A stretch of DNA of 64,000 nucleotides from Aralia elata (taxonomy: Eukaryota > Streptophyta > Magnoliopsida > Apiales > Araliaceae): assembly GCA_034770075.1 (NCBI GenBank), contig CM068380.1:35231765-35295764 (forward strand), in the 5' to 3' direction. The notes under the pieces are model-generated. The model searched no databases, was not told where the DNA came from, and saw only the letters and a list, made by a program, of their open reading frames with translations. The stretch's first letter is position 1. Each line of letters begins with the position of its first letter. Below are positions 49,082 through 60,412 of the stretch, in pieces. The translations under genes were made by a program, and so were the position numbers.

Positions 49082-49113
49082 TTTGGTTCACTTGGTGGCT
49101 CTAGTGAACCAAA
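49082..49113 (+). other. Conserved hairpin in copia-B leader
   Basis: The same 11-bp stem TTTGGTTCACT/AGTGAACCAAA and loop TGGTGGCTCT as copia-A 24513-24544. Confidence 0.85.
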
Positions 49114-49391
49114 CTAGAATAAAAGTCCATAATCAATCCGGGTAGAATATAGTATTCTATATGTGCATGATTACTATATATATTATATATTATACAACAT
49201 GCTTCGCATGTTAAATAATATGACGCGTATTTTATATATATATGTGCATGCGCGCTAAACAAGATGAGACTAATAATAATAAACCCCTCAAAGAAATAAT
49301 ATTAAGTCATAATCGTTCAAAGATATTAGGAATATCGAACGTCGCCTTCTAGCATGGTAAAGCAATAGAGTATTAAATATTTAATATGAGT

Positions 49392-49686
49392 TTGTTGTGT
49401 ACACACAAGGCGAGTATTAAATATTTAAGATGTTGTTTTATCACATTTGATGCTTATTAAGGAATTGAACATTATTGCTTTGTTGTGCACACACAAGGGC
49501 GGTCTTTTTCTCTTCACATATATGGAAGTGCTAGGTTGGACTTAACTTAGATTATGTTAGTTCGGATGTGCACACATTTGACCATTATAATCTAAGAGGC
49601 AAAATACAAGGAGTTACATAGTGATGTAATTGACAATAGTTGTCTACCTATTTATTTATATATAGTTTGTTGTGCACACACAAGGC
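49392..49686 (+). repeat. Four-fold palindromic motif in copia-B leader
   Basis: Copies at 49392-49411 (TTGTTGTGTACACACAAGGC), 49480-49499, 49563-49583 and 49667-49686 (TTGTTGTGCACACACAAGGC). The core is TGTGTACACA or TGTGCACA, perfect palindromes that differ from the TTGTGTCACACAA core of copia-A. Confidence 0.85.
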
Positions 49687-49867
49687 TATATACATTTGAA
49701 ATGGGATCCTTAATCTCACTAGCAAATCTTTAATTAGATTTGCCGAACTATATAATGAGGGTAATATAGTTTGATGAAAAAGTGAGAGATACCAATTTAA
49801 AATAAAGACCTAATTTATTTTGGTAATTAATTAAATGAATGTATGCTAAAATGTTGTCTATTTCACA

Positions 49868-50667
49868 TGCAGAATTTAAAAATGTCAAACACACTATCAC
49901 TGCGTAGCATACTTGATGCTAACAAATTGACCGAACCGAATTACACGGACTGGTTAAGGAATCTGAGAATTGTTCTCACTGCTGAAAAGATTTCTTATGT
50001 CCTAAATTCACCAGTCCCTGCAAATGTTGCAGAAACAGCCTCTGAGGAAGAGATTGCTACTTTCAGAAAGTGGCAAGATGATGCAATCTTGGCTCAATGC
50101 ATCATGCTCGCGTCCATGAGTAACGAGCTTTAGCGTCAACATGAAATTATGGATGCTCCTACTATATTGATGCACCTCAAAGAGTCGTATGGTGAGCAAA
50201 GTAGGACTGCTAGATATCAGATATCTAAGGAGCTCTTCCGATCTCGTATGACCGAAGGCACTGCTGTTGAGACTCATGTCCTTAAGATGATCAATCTGAT
50301 TGAACAACTTGGACAGCTTGGGTTCGTGATGGATGGGGAGTTAAGCCAAGATTTGATCTTGCAGTCACTCCCGAACACCTTCTCACAATTTGTTGTGAAT
50401 TTTCACATGAATAAGTTGGATGTCAGCTTGCCTAAGTTACTTAACATGTTGAAAACTACTGAAGGTCACTTCTCATCCAACAAGAACCAAGTCTTACTAG
50501 TGGATGATTCTTCCAAGAAAAGGAAGAGGCCCAAGGTATCTTCTGAAAAGAAGAAAAACAAGAAGGCTAAGGGCAAGGCGAAGAGAAAGGATAAAAAGAA
50601 ACCTGATCCAAATAGCAAAGGAATTTGCTACCATTGCAATAAGTCGGGACACTGGAAGAGGAACTGC
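49868..50667 (+). pseudogene. Copia-B gag
   Basis: The ATG at 49868 (or 49883, aligned with copia-A) opens MSNTLSLRSILDANKL, followed by the gag core NYTDWLRNLRIVLTAEK and EEEIATFRKWQDD. A TAG at about 50131-50133 stands where copia-A has CAG. The same frame reopens at 50149 and continues without a stop through a Lys-rich basic stretch to a CX2CX4HX4C zinc knuckle (CYHCNKSGHWKRNC, 50626-50667). Gag builds the particle and packages RNA. One stop is the only visible defect; the family is UBN2-type copia gag. Confidence 0.92.
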
Positions 50668-52084
50668 AAGGAGTATCTTGCGGACCAAAAGAAGCTTGGA
50701 GAAGCTTCGACTTCCGATCTAGGTTTGTTCATGATTGAAATTAATTTTTCTGAAAGTCAAAATTCTACTTGGGTATTGGATACCGGCTGTAGTTCTCACA
50801 TATGTAACAATATGCAGAGACTAAGCAGAAGTAGAAAGCTAAACAAGGATGAAGTCGTCCTACGAGTGGGAAATGGAGCAAAGGTTGCTGCATTAGCTGT
50901 AGGGACTTATTGTTTAACACTGCCTTCGGACAAGTTCATTAGTTTAAATAATTGTTATTATGTTCCGACAATCATTAGAAACATTATTTCAATTTCTGTA
51001 TTGGATATGGATGGTTTTGATATTATAATAAAGAACAATAGTTGTTCTATTTATAATAAAAATATTTTATATGGTATTGGCAATCTACTGAATGGACTTT
51101 ACATACTTGACTTGCATGAAAATATACTTCAAATTGAACAAACTAAGAAGAGAAAAAGAGATGATGTTAATTATACCTTTATGTGGCACTGTAGACTCGG
51201 TCATATCAATGATACAAGATTAACCAAGTTGCATAAAGATGAACTTTTAGAGCTATCTGATTACGAATCATATCCAACTTGTGAATCTTGTCTCATGGGT
51301 AAGATGACTAAATCTCCTTTTAGTGGAAAAGGAGAAAGAGTTACAGAGTTGTTAGCACTGGTACACACAGACGTATGTGGACCTATGACAACGAATGCAC
51401 GAGGAGGGTATTCTTATTTTATTACTTTCACTGATGATCATTCCAGATTTGGATATGTGTATTTAATGAAATACAAATCTAAATCGTTTGAAAAGTTCAA
51501 AGAATTCAGAAGTGAAGTAGAGAAGCAAACTGGTAAGAGTATTAAGATTCTTCGATCGGATCGAGGAGGGGAATACTTGACCAATGAGTTTCTCAATTGT
51601 CTCAAAAAATGGTATAATCTCATAATGGACTCCACCAGGGACGCCACAGTTGAATGGTGTGTATGAACGGAGAAATCAAACATTGTTGGACATGGTTCAT
51701 TCTATGATGAGTTTTACCGACCTTCTAGTATCCTTCTGGGGTTATGCCCTAGAATCGGCTGCATACCTGCTTAACAAGGTACCTACCAAATCCGTCCCAA
51801 AGACCCCATATAAGATATGGACAGGGAGGAAACCTAGTCTTAAGCATGTTAAGACTTGGGGTTGTCCAGCTTATGTCAAAAGGTTTGAGCATGATAAGCT
51901 GAAGACTAGATCCGACAAGTGTAAATTTGTGGGATATCCTAAAGAAAGTTTAGGATATTATTTCTATCATCCTACTGATCAAAAGGTGTTTGTAACGAAA
52001 CACGCTGCCTTCTTGGAAAAGGAGTTTATCCTCGAAGGGGTCAGTGGAAGTAAGATATATCTTGAAGAAGTTCAAGAACCATAA
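50668..52084 (+). pseudogene. Copia-B protease and integrase
   Basis: Protease active site VLDTGCSSH, with the DTG codons at 50779-50787. Then the GAG-pre-integrase zinc-binding region (WHCRLGHINDTRL ... CESCLMGKM, about 51183-51305) and the integrase core with Asp in VHTDVCGPM and TFTDDHSRFGYV. The frame from 50149 ends at 51666 after a +1 shift near 51610. The correct frame resumes at 51650 with MNGVYERRNQTLL, holding the catalytic Glu. The C-terminal part runs to TAA at 52082-52084, where Gln would be expected after QEP. All key residues are present; only the shift and the stop break it. Confidence 0.92.
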
Positions 52085-53811
52085 AATACTACGGATCAAA
52101 GTCAGGTACCTGACCAAGTAGAAGAACCTACTGTACCACTACCTATTTGTAAATCTGGAAGAGTACCGAAGATACCTGATAGGTATGGATTCATCATAGA
52201 GGATGATGATCAGGTACACATCATAGATGATGATGATCCATTGACTTACGAAGAGGCTATGAGTAGTGAAGACTCAGAAAAATGGCTAGAAGCCATGAAA
52301 TTCGAGATGGACTCCATGTATGAAAACCAAGTATGGACTTTGGTTTCACCACCTGAGGGCATTAAGCCTATTGGGTGTAAATGGGTCTTTAAGAGAAAGA
52401 CTGGAGTGGATGGCAAGGTAGAGACCTATAAGGCCCGACTAGTTGCAAAAGGTTTCAAACAAAGACAAGGAGTTGACTATGATGAAACCTTCTCACCAGT
52501 AGTTATGCTCAAGTCCATTCGGATTTTGCTTGCAATTGCAGCTTATTATGACTACGAAATCTGGCAAATGGATGTGAAAACGGCCTTCCTCAATGGAGAG
52601 CTTGAGGAGAATATATATATGATACAGCCAGAGGGTTTTGTTTCAACGGTTGGAACAAACCAAGTCTATAAGCTACAACGATCTATTTATGGATTGAAGC
52701 AAGCTTCTCGAAGATGGAACATCCATTTTGATGAGATAATCAAAAGGTTTGATTTTATCAAAAATAAGGATGAACCATGTGTGTACAAGAAGGTTAGTGG
52801 GAGCGTTGTTTCATTCCTTGTATTATATGTTGATGACATATTACTTCTAGGGAATGATGTTCCTATGCTACAGTCGATCAAAATTTGGTTATCTAAACAC
52901 TTCTCCATGAAGGACTTGGGTGAGGCATCCTATATTTTGGGGATAAAGATCTATAGAGATAGATCTAAAAGGATGCTGGGCTTGACCCAAGGAAACTATA
53001 TTGACTCGATGCTAAAGAAGTTTAGCATGGAAGATTCCAAGAGAGGTCTCATGCCGATGAGCCATAGAATACATCTCTCCAAGAAACAGGCCCCAAAGAC
53101 ACCTGAGGAGAGAGACCGTATGAGTAAGATTCCTTATGCTTCCGCAATAGGATCTATCATGTACGGTATGATATGTACTAGACCAAATGTCGCTCATGCA
53201 CTTAGTGTAACGAGCAGATATCAGTCGAATCCAGGAGAAGAGCACTAGAAGGCAGTGAAAAACATCCTAAAGTACTTGAGAAGAACTAAGGATGTATTTC
53301 TTATCTACAGTGGGTCTGAATTGAAACTAGAGGGCTATACAGACTCAAGTTTTCAAACGGACCAAGATGACAGTAAATCCGTTTCAGGGTATGTGTTTAC
53401 CTTAAACGGTGGCGTGGTGAGTTAGAAGAGTTCCAAGCAGCAAACAGTTGCTGATTCAGTGACAGAGGCAGAGTACATAGCTGCAAGTGAAGCTGCAAAG
53501 GAAGCTGTTTGGATGAAGAAGTTCATAACTGAATTTGGAGTGGTTCCTAACATTAGAGGAGCCGTACCTTTATTCTGTGACAACACTGGAGCTGTTGCGC
53601 AGGCTAAGGAACCCAGGTCTGATCAGAAATCCAAACACGTGTTGCGGCGGTTTCATTTGATTAGAGAGATCATTGAAAGAGGAGATGTCACCTTGGAGCG
53701 TGTGGACTCTCAAGACAACATTGCAGATCCATTTACTAAAGCTTTAACACAACAGCAGTTTAATCGTCACTTAGAGAAGATAGGTATTAGATACCATGGC
53801 GATTGGCTTTA
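52085..53811 (+). pseudogene. Copia-B reverse transcriptase and RNase H
   Basis: After the 52082 stop the linker continues in frame (CKSGRVPKIPDRYGFI), and the RT is open from 52241 to 53248: WVFKRKTGVDGKVETYKARLVAKGF, then QMDVKTAFLNGELEENIYM, IYGLKQASRRW, and the catalytic YVDD at 52826-52837. A TAG at 53246-53248 stands where Trp is expected; RNase H follows with GYTDSSFQTD, a second TAG in place of Trp near 53424, TEAEYIAASEAAKEAVW and CDNTGAVAQAK, ending GIRYHGDWL with TAG at 53810-53812. RT and RNase H copy the genomic RNA. The domains are well preserved, but the polyprotein is interrupted. Confidence 0.93.
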
Positions 53812-53815
53812 GTGC

Positions 53816-53826
53816 AAGTGGGAGAT
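53816..53826 (+). other. Polypurine tract of copia-B
   Basis: AAGTGGGAGAT directly before the 3' LTR, identical to copia-A. Confidence 0.85.
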
Positions 53827-55381
53827 TGAAAGTAGCATGCACACAAGCCAATCATATTTGATATGATATAGCATATACTTTGTAATCTTATTCATTTATT
53901 AATAAAAGAATTGATTTTCTTAAAATGCATTTTATATTATCTACATGGTGCTGTTATATATTAAATGTGATAAACCCATAGTTTTGAGTAATGCTTTTAG
54001 AATCATGATGGTGATCATGCTAATGAGATCTAAACTCTAGATAGCTCATAAACTAAAATCGTTCCTAATCGTTGGATTACTAAAAAGGGGATTAGTGAAT
54101 CCGGATAGATTAGTACATACGTTGCTTGCTCTTAGGAAGAGGATGATTGATCTCATAATCATTTGTGTGGAGACACTAAAGCCAGTATGTAGGTACTTAT
54201 TGGAGAATAAGTTCACTGAACGTGGCTCGCTAAGGAATACCTAATAGAGTTTTACTCGCCTGTCAATAGGAATTCCTCTAGTGATAGTAATACAAATGAT
54301 CCTTGGACTTGAGATCATCATAGTATCTTGTGTATGATGAGTTATACTTTGACATATCCCTTAAGACCTTAGGGGTATATCAAAGGGTATGATTGGGTAT
54401 AATAAGTTGTGCATGGAGATAGTTGAATGATCAACAAAGAATCTACCACGTCTAGTAAAAGATGTGAATGTCCTATGTGATTCGATAAATGACAACTCAG
54501 TAGTCCTTGGCCAAGGCAGAATGAAATTAGAAAGGAGTTTCTAATTTGCATTATTTAGAGTTGTGCATTTGGGAATCGAAATACATATAATTAAATAAAA
54601 TAAGACTTGACAGTAAATTCATGTCTTATATTTAATTGGGACATTGTATGGTAGAAAGATTGAATTGTACGGTAACTATTCACTGAAAGGTTCTTTTGTG
54701 ATTAATGTTGAAATCTATATTATCTGAAAAGTCGTTAATCGCTACGGGGCTTACCATTATTGTAGAATAAATATTATTTATTTAAATGAATTAAATAGTT
54801 TAATTTATTTATTTAAATAAGATTAGAATTGTTCTAATTGATTTATTCACAACCGGTTTAATATGGAGAACCTAAAGGGTCACACCGCAAAAGAAAAATA
54901 TTTATTTAAGAAGTAAATGGAATAATTATAATAATAAGTTAAGTGTATTTAATTTAGTCTATGGAGACAGAATAAATTAAATAGCTTAATATTTATTATT
55001 TAATATTTTGGAAATATTAAATATAAATTAATAAGAGGAGTCTTATTATTATTATTACTAGTATTATTATTTAATTCCTAATAGTGATTGAGAATTAATT
55101 AATAGAAATACTCTCACATGAATTCCTAATTGGATTAGGAGAATAATTAATTAAAGGAGTTTAATTATAATAGAAATCCTAATCCTAAATAGTTTAGGGA
55201 AGGGTTATTCCTACATCTATAAATAAAAGGAGTCTTATCATAGATTAGGGTTACACACTCTTGCATTAGATTGTGGAGAGTACTTGCAATTTTTATAGAG
55301 ATAGAAACTAGGGTTTTGCCAACACCCAACTTCTTGAATACCTATTATTCCTTGGTGGATCACCTCTAGAGGCCAAACACT
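53827..55381 (+). mobile_element. Copia-B 3' LTR, left part
   Basis: It begins TGAAAGTAGCATGCACAC and runs to CCAAACACT before L5. It contains a TATA-like CTATAAATAA at 55217-55226. Confidence 0.92.
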
Positions 55382-56902
55382 TGTGACACCCCCAAATTCA
55401 GGTACCAATACCTCGAATTTGGTGCTCATGATAGAATACATCCATACACCTCTAAACAACATAAATTAACTAATGCGGAATAAATAAACATATGTTGTTC
55501 ATTACAAAAGGTTTACTATGGTCCCAAGGTCTATAACCTTAAATAGAATACATCGCAGAATACAATAATATTACAAAATGATTCCACGATTACATAACGG
55601 GATAGTACATATAACTATTCCTTAAGCTTTCCTTTGTCTTTGCCCGCTTTGGAACTCTCCGGCTTAACTGCAATAGGTTCATGATATAGCAAGGGTGAGC
55701 AACTACTTTACTCAGCAAGTTTAAAATAAATAAGGAAGATACATCATAAATGAATAAGAATAATAGCTGCATAGATCAACAATTTATGAACATTGATGAA
55801 ATAGCTGAAATGACATAATCAAAGTCCAAATGAATCAATGAATAATGATTATTTACTGCTGAGTGGTCCAACCGACCATGAACTTTTGGCCAAAGAGTCA
55901 ATCATTCAACTAACTCCTTTAAAACCTGGCCCCGTCAGTTGTACTCGAGGGGATCAGCCTCTCGTACACCATATATATGCATAACATTTAACTCTGACTG
56001 CATCGAATAACCGACACATTATAATCCCCTAATAAGGGTTGCTCTCTCAGTCCAAGAATCCGTACCAACTACTGGTTTGGATAGCTTTTAAAATAATAAC
56101 CTGTACATGTCTAGCCGAAACAAATGGCGTAGACTATTTCCTTAAATAGTTCATGAACAAAGAACTTAAACGTTTTCACAATCCAACAACAAATAATAAC
56201 TTCAAATGCATAAGCTGCGAATATCAATAATTATCTTAGAGGTGGAGTAATTGACAATAATTAATCCACTAATATGATTCAAAAATAATAACTCCATTTG
56301 AGTCATGAAACTTGCAACAATATACAACACCTGTATAAAATATAAAACCTGCTTAAAATATAATTCGAGTAAGGTTAGGGAAACTTGCCTAACACAAGGG
56401 TTAGACAAGCGTTAGGAAACTTGCCTAGTGCGTCTGCTACAATAGTACAACACACGCTCCTTAATATCTTACACAATTAAGTACATATCCACATAACAAT
56501 TAGTCACATATCAGATATCAAATAATGTCTTATACTACTCTATAATGTCTCATTCATACTAGAAACAAAATATTAAACAAGGTTATGCCCACTAGTTACG
56601 GCGTTATGACGCTTGTTCGTCCGTACGCCAAACTTGCCTATTCGAACGCCCAAGCGACACGCAATTGCGTACGCCTAGCCCGCCCATTCAATTTATCTCA
56701 TACTCATTGGTTAATGCTAAGCATCATTATAAATCATAACATTCATATTTTAGAACTTCGAACGTCATTTTACATTGTTGGGAGCATTACATGCGCTTAC
56801 GCGCATGCACGACACCCTCTGATTGCCCCCAATTACATATCAGTCCTATAAATGGCCAATTTAGACCATGCTAAAGACCTCAAATTGAAAAACTTAAAGA
56901 AC

Positions 56903-56979
56903 AAAAGTTGTAGGTCTACTCGTTCTCTTTCCGAATCATCCTGAATCACCTCAATCCGAGAAAGTTATGCCCATTTTAC
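56903..56979 (+). other. Shared non-coding LTR module in L5
   Basis: AAAAGTTGTAGGTCTACT ... CTTTCCGAATCATCCTGAAT ... CCTCAATCCGAG ... AAGTTATGCCCATTTTAC. It is homologous to both copies in the Athila-like LTR but 10 bp shorter between CCGAG and AAGTTATG. Confidence 0.75.
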
Positions 56980-57016
56980 TAAAGGACGTCGAAGCTGTTT
57001 GCACAGTCTCTTGTCC

Positions 57017-57104
57017 AGCGCCTTAGGCGCTCAAAATGGCCTATGACCAGTGCCTAAAGCGCTCTCTCACCGTAGCTGGACTTGTGACCAGCGCCTTAGG
57101 CGCT
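57017..57104. repeat. Three GC-rich palindromes in L5
   Basis: AGCGCCTTAGGCGCT at 57017-57031 and 57090-57104 (perfect arms, TTA centre) and the variant AGTGCCTAAAGCGCT at 57049-57063. All are preceded by CC and followed by C. Confidence 0.9.
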
Positions 57105-57783
57105 CGGCCTGAGTCCCTAACCCGTTTTGCTTCCCGGAATGCTCTGTTTTGGTGTTCTAGACCTATCTTGATTCCAACCACCATAACTCCCTCAATACAC
57201 GTTCAAATTGGTCCGTTCCAGACTCTATGGACTCCTAAGACATAGGACTACAACATAGTTCCAGTTGTGTTAACCTTGTAACCCTTGGAACTACAATATG
57301 ACAACAACAAATACAGAACAAGCAAGGAATCATAGCTACAAAGTCCTCTAAATTTGTCCAACAGTCCATGTTCATGTCCAAAGTCCATTGTTCTTGCTCC
57401 ATTAAGCCAAGGTAAGGATTTCTTACATTTTTGTTCCACTTTGATGTTATTAATGGCTTATATAGTCTCTTAACAACATTTACAAACAATCACAACAAAC
57501 AAAAACACCAAAAATCGCCAAAAATCTGACCCACAAGCTTAAGAGCTCAAAACTAAGAAAAACTTGAAAATCTTTACAAGAAATCAAATGGAATAGATTT
57601 GATTGATTGTTTACCTCTGTAAATCCTTCCTAGATGTTAAGGAGTTCGGCTAGGCTTTGTTTAGGGGTTCTCCTTGCTTGAATCTTCTTCTTCTTCAACC
57701 CGTGCCTTCTCCTTCTTCTTCCTTGCTTTTTCCGGCGACCTTCTTCTCTTTTTTCCGGCGACTTCTTTCTTTTCCTTCTTTGC

Positions 57784-57818
57784 AGCTCTCTCTCTCTTTC
57801 TCTCTCTCTCTCTCTATC
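57784..57818. repeat. (CT)n microsatellite in L5
   Basis: CT-rich tract. It produces Arg/Glu-rich or Ser/Leu-rich ORFs on either strand that are not genes. Confidence 0.9.
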
Positions 57819-58561
57819 AGATGATGGGAATGGGAGGAGTGTGGAATGCAAGAGAGAATGAATGTTTGAATGATTTGGGAGAAGTGGAGTGAATTAGGGA
57901 GAAGTGGGAGAAAAATGGGAGTGGCTAATTCCACTTGCCGGCAATACTCCCCCCCCCCACTCACTCATTCCTAGCAATTTGATTGGTGGAAAATGGTTTG
58001 GTGGTTCCCACTTGGAATAACAAGCCAAAATAAATACCCGAAAACACCAAAAATATATTCAAAAACTCCCATTTTTGTACCAAAACTGGTAAATAACTCT
58101 ACCCAAAATTAAAATGGGTATTACCATAAATATTGGGATGGGTAAAAATAATTATTATGAAATTTGTCCAAATATTCGGAACACCCATTTAATACATTTC
58201 GGATACGGATAAAATCACGTATCAGCTCAAATAAAATTTCTAACGCTTGGAAAAATTATTCGTATGCATACACGTATTTATGAAATTTATTAACATCGAA
58301 AAAGACACAAAAATATCTGGCACGAATAGTACCTCGGGAAACGTGCCCCGTGAATAGTGATTTAGTGACGCTACGCGAAATCAATTATTCATTAAACAAA
58401 ACTATAACACGTAAAATTTCATGCATTCACATAATCCAGGTTGTCACACAACCTTTAAACTTACAACACAAAAATGATATTAATAAAATATAATATATTA
58501 ATATTATTCAGCAAATTCAAATTACAAGGAAAATTCTGAAATTCCCGGTCGTTACAACACT

Positions 58562-58828
58562 TGGGTGGCTAACGTTGATCAAAGGAAGGAATCTCATCGG
58601 TGGAAATTCAAGGAGAACGCGAAGGAATTGGAGGTGAACTTGTACCCGAGGAAGCACGGTTCTACGAGGGTATAATTTCTTAATCTCTATCTCTTTCGTT
58701 AATTGATAATTGAACACAAAGAAAGATCATGGTGATGGTTTGTATGAAAATTTTAAAATCCGTTTTATCACGCTTTCACTCTATTTGTGTAATTTGATTG
58801 CATGCTTGCGTAATATCCAAACCTTACA
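58562..58828 (+). mobile_element. Copia-B 3' LTR, right part
   Basis: It continues the LTR after the ACACT duplication (TTGGGTGGCTAACGTTG) and ends CCAAACCTTACA, followed by the CTCCG duplication. Confidence 0.92.
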
Positions 58829-58833
58829 CTCCG

Positions 58834-60297
58834 AGGAGGAGGATGGAAGGGGATGCAAATCTCCCCTAAAACACACTGGAATGCCCGCTCCTCGAGGTAA
58901 AGCTCCCAGCCTCCAAGTGTCAACAGGGGAATGCGACGAGTGGATAATGCAAACTCTGGTCCGATCGGGAAACCACCCTCAAAACCCATGGAAAGATGAT
59001 CAGTTGTATACGGAACCCAGACCACGTCGACGGCAGTAATCAGCTCAAGTTGGAATCGATAACGGACAAAGCTGTCAGAAACAGGGACCTCATCCAAAGT
59101 GGTGTGATGTCATCGACGACCTCAGGGATAGGTATCCAAACCCAAAGTGGTAACCAAACGAAGGCATGCGAACCTCTCATAAGCCCAGAACTGAAAAGAT
59201 CAACAACAACTACATCAATCAAAATGACAAAAGTAAGCTCAACTATGAAAAATGAAGAATTGAAAAGAGGGTTACCAAGAGGAAAGGGAAGAAGTCAAGC
59301 CAAGCATCAGTCTGTCCCTCCGAATAGAGACGCATACCCTAAAGAAAGTATGCAAACGTGAACGATCCCCAATCATACTTCCTGATATGATCCACGTCTC
59401 GGATGGTGCCCACTATGCTGAAATGAATAGTAACGGAGTTGTTCGCCAAGAAATAACCCCTCGTGATAATCAAAAAGAGTCGACGAAGAAGCCAATCACG
59501 CTCAATAGGATCCGCAAGGAATGGCTCTGATAAAACTCCTCTGATAGCATTGATTGCCAGAGCTCCGGCACGAATGTTGCGGGCCTTAAAGACCCTATCA
59601 TAAGGAGAGAATCCCAGTAGTGCACGAACAGTGTTGGGAGAAATATTAGGCTCCAGAGTAACCTGTCGGTCAGTAAACTCAATGCCCGTAATATAGTGTC
59701 AATCCAAAGGTGTCATCGCCACCTCGTAGTCCATCAAATGAAAAGACTGGCTCTGGTGAAACCAACTCTCGAACAGAGCACGAAGATAACCCCAGGGGTA
59801 ACGTCGGGGGGCTATAGTGAAGAAATGCTCGAAACCCTGAGAATCTACTCAAGCCCAGTAATGGGCATGAAGGGTATGATAAAGGGAGTAGACACTAAAC
59901 TAGTTACCCCGAGGCTATGTAAACGTCGGGACCTGTAATACCGAGAATTAAGACAACTACGGTGGGGGATCAAAATGACTCAAGAATTTCGTAAATATAC
60001 CTCGTTAGCGCACAAGTACGCTGACGGATGACGACTCAAATCGAGCTCTAAAAGATCTGGAATGGCCACTCGTGCGCCAAGAAATGAATGACCGTGAACG
60101 GGCGGAATAGATGCATCAGTATCAGGAAAATCCTCATCTATAGCAGCATCATCGGCTCGATCTACCCCAATCGGATGAATGCAGGCCTTCGCAAGACGTC
60201 GGGGTTGTCTAGTAACATGAGGGGAAGGGGCAGCAGCTGCCCTACGACGACGAACACCAGAGGATGCTCAGTGGGAGGAAGAACTACACAGGTCCAT
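58834..60297 (-). pseudogene. Plant-mobile-domain-like gene, N-terminal and central piece
   Basis: On the minus strand a Met codon at 60297-60295 opens an N-terminus rich in Ser and Arg. A frame with few stops follows: VHGHSFLGARVAIPD, a segment with EVAMTPLDWHYITG (about 59730-59690), the conserved-looking RKYDWGSF (about 59390-59365), and VVWVPY with RRIPLLTLGGWELYL toward 58834. Order and wording resemble the plant mobile domain (PF10536, aminotransferase-like) of MAIN-type and transposon-linked proteins. Frames shift several times, so it is a pseudogene. It continues across the copia-B site into 33932-33409. Its antisense position after a Tat pol suggests an additional ORF of gypsy-1, but a captured host gene is possible. 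Confidence 0.65.
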
Positions 60298-60412
60298 AGC
60301 TAAACAAAGATCAACCATCTCAACATAAGGTACGCCTCGTCTGATCTTATATTAATGTCAAATGCATGAACATATTTGGACACAGCATCATGCATGTTCT
60401 GCACGAGCATGG

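Larger units (their letters stand above)
48223..49867 (+). other. Copia-B leader
   Basis: Non-coding, 1.6 kb. A GC-rich palindrome block (48315-48455) is followed by AT-rich sequence homologous to the copia-A leader (from about 48660), with the hairpin (49082-49113) and the four-fold palindromic motif (49392-49686). Confidence 0.8.
55382..58556 (+). mobile_element. L5: complete L element in copia-B 3' LTR
   Basis: It begins TGTGACACCCCCAAATTCAG and ends CCCGGTCGTTACA. ACACT flanks it at 55377-55381 and 58557-58561, a clean 5-bp duplication. Length is 3175 bp with no protease, RT or integrase. It includes a shared module (56903-56979), three GC-rich palindromes (57017-57104) and a (CT)n tract (57784-57818). 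It is the most complete L copy and carries the empty gypsy-2 target at about 56601-56608. Most likely a solo LTR. Confidence 0.92.
33938..58828 (+). mobile_element. Copia-B: Ty1/copia element with three nested insertions
   Basis: CTCCG flanks it at 33933-33937 and 58829-58833. The 5' LTR is 33938-48208 including L4 and gypsy-2. The internal region is 48209-53826 and the 3' LTR is 53827-58828 including L5. The coding region is nearly complete. It is Tnt1-like in organisation (gag, protease, integrase, RT, RNase H), perhaps Tork lineage; that assignment is uncertain. Confidence 0.92.

Noticed and set aside
57630..57964. Arg/Glu-rich and Ser-rich ORFs on opposite strands
   Set aside because: They are translations of the (CT)n tract in L5.
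35493..58556. L4 and L5 as two independent insertions at the same site
   Set aside because: They are about 99% alike over their common part, L4 has a truncated end joined at a shared pentamer, and the neighbouring LTR halves have contrasting divergence. Copying explains this better.
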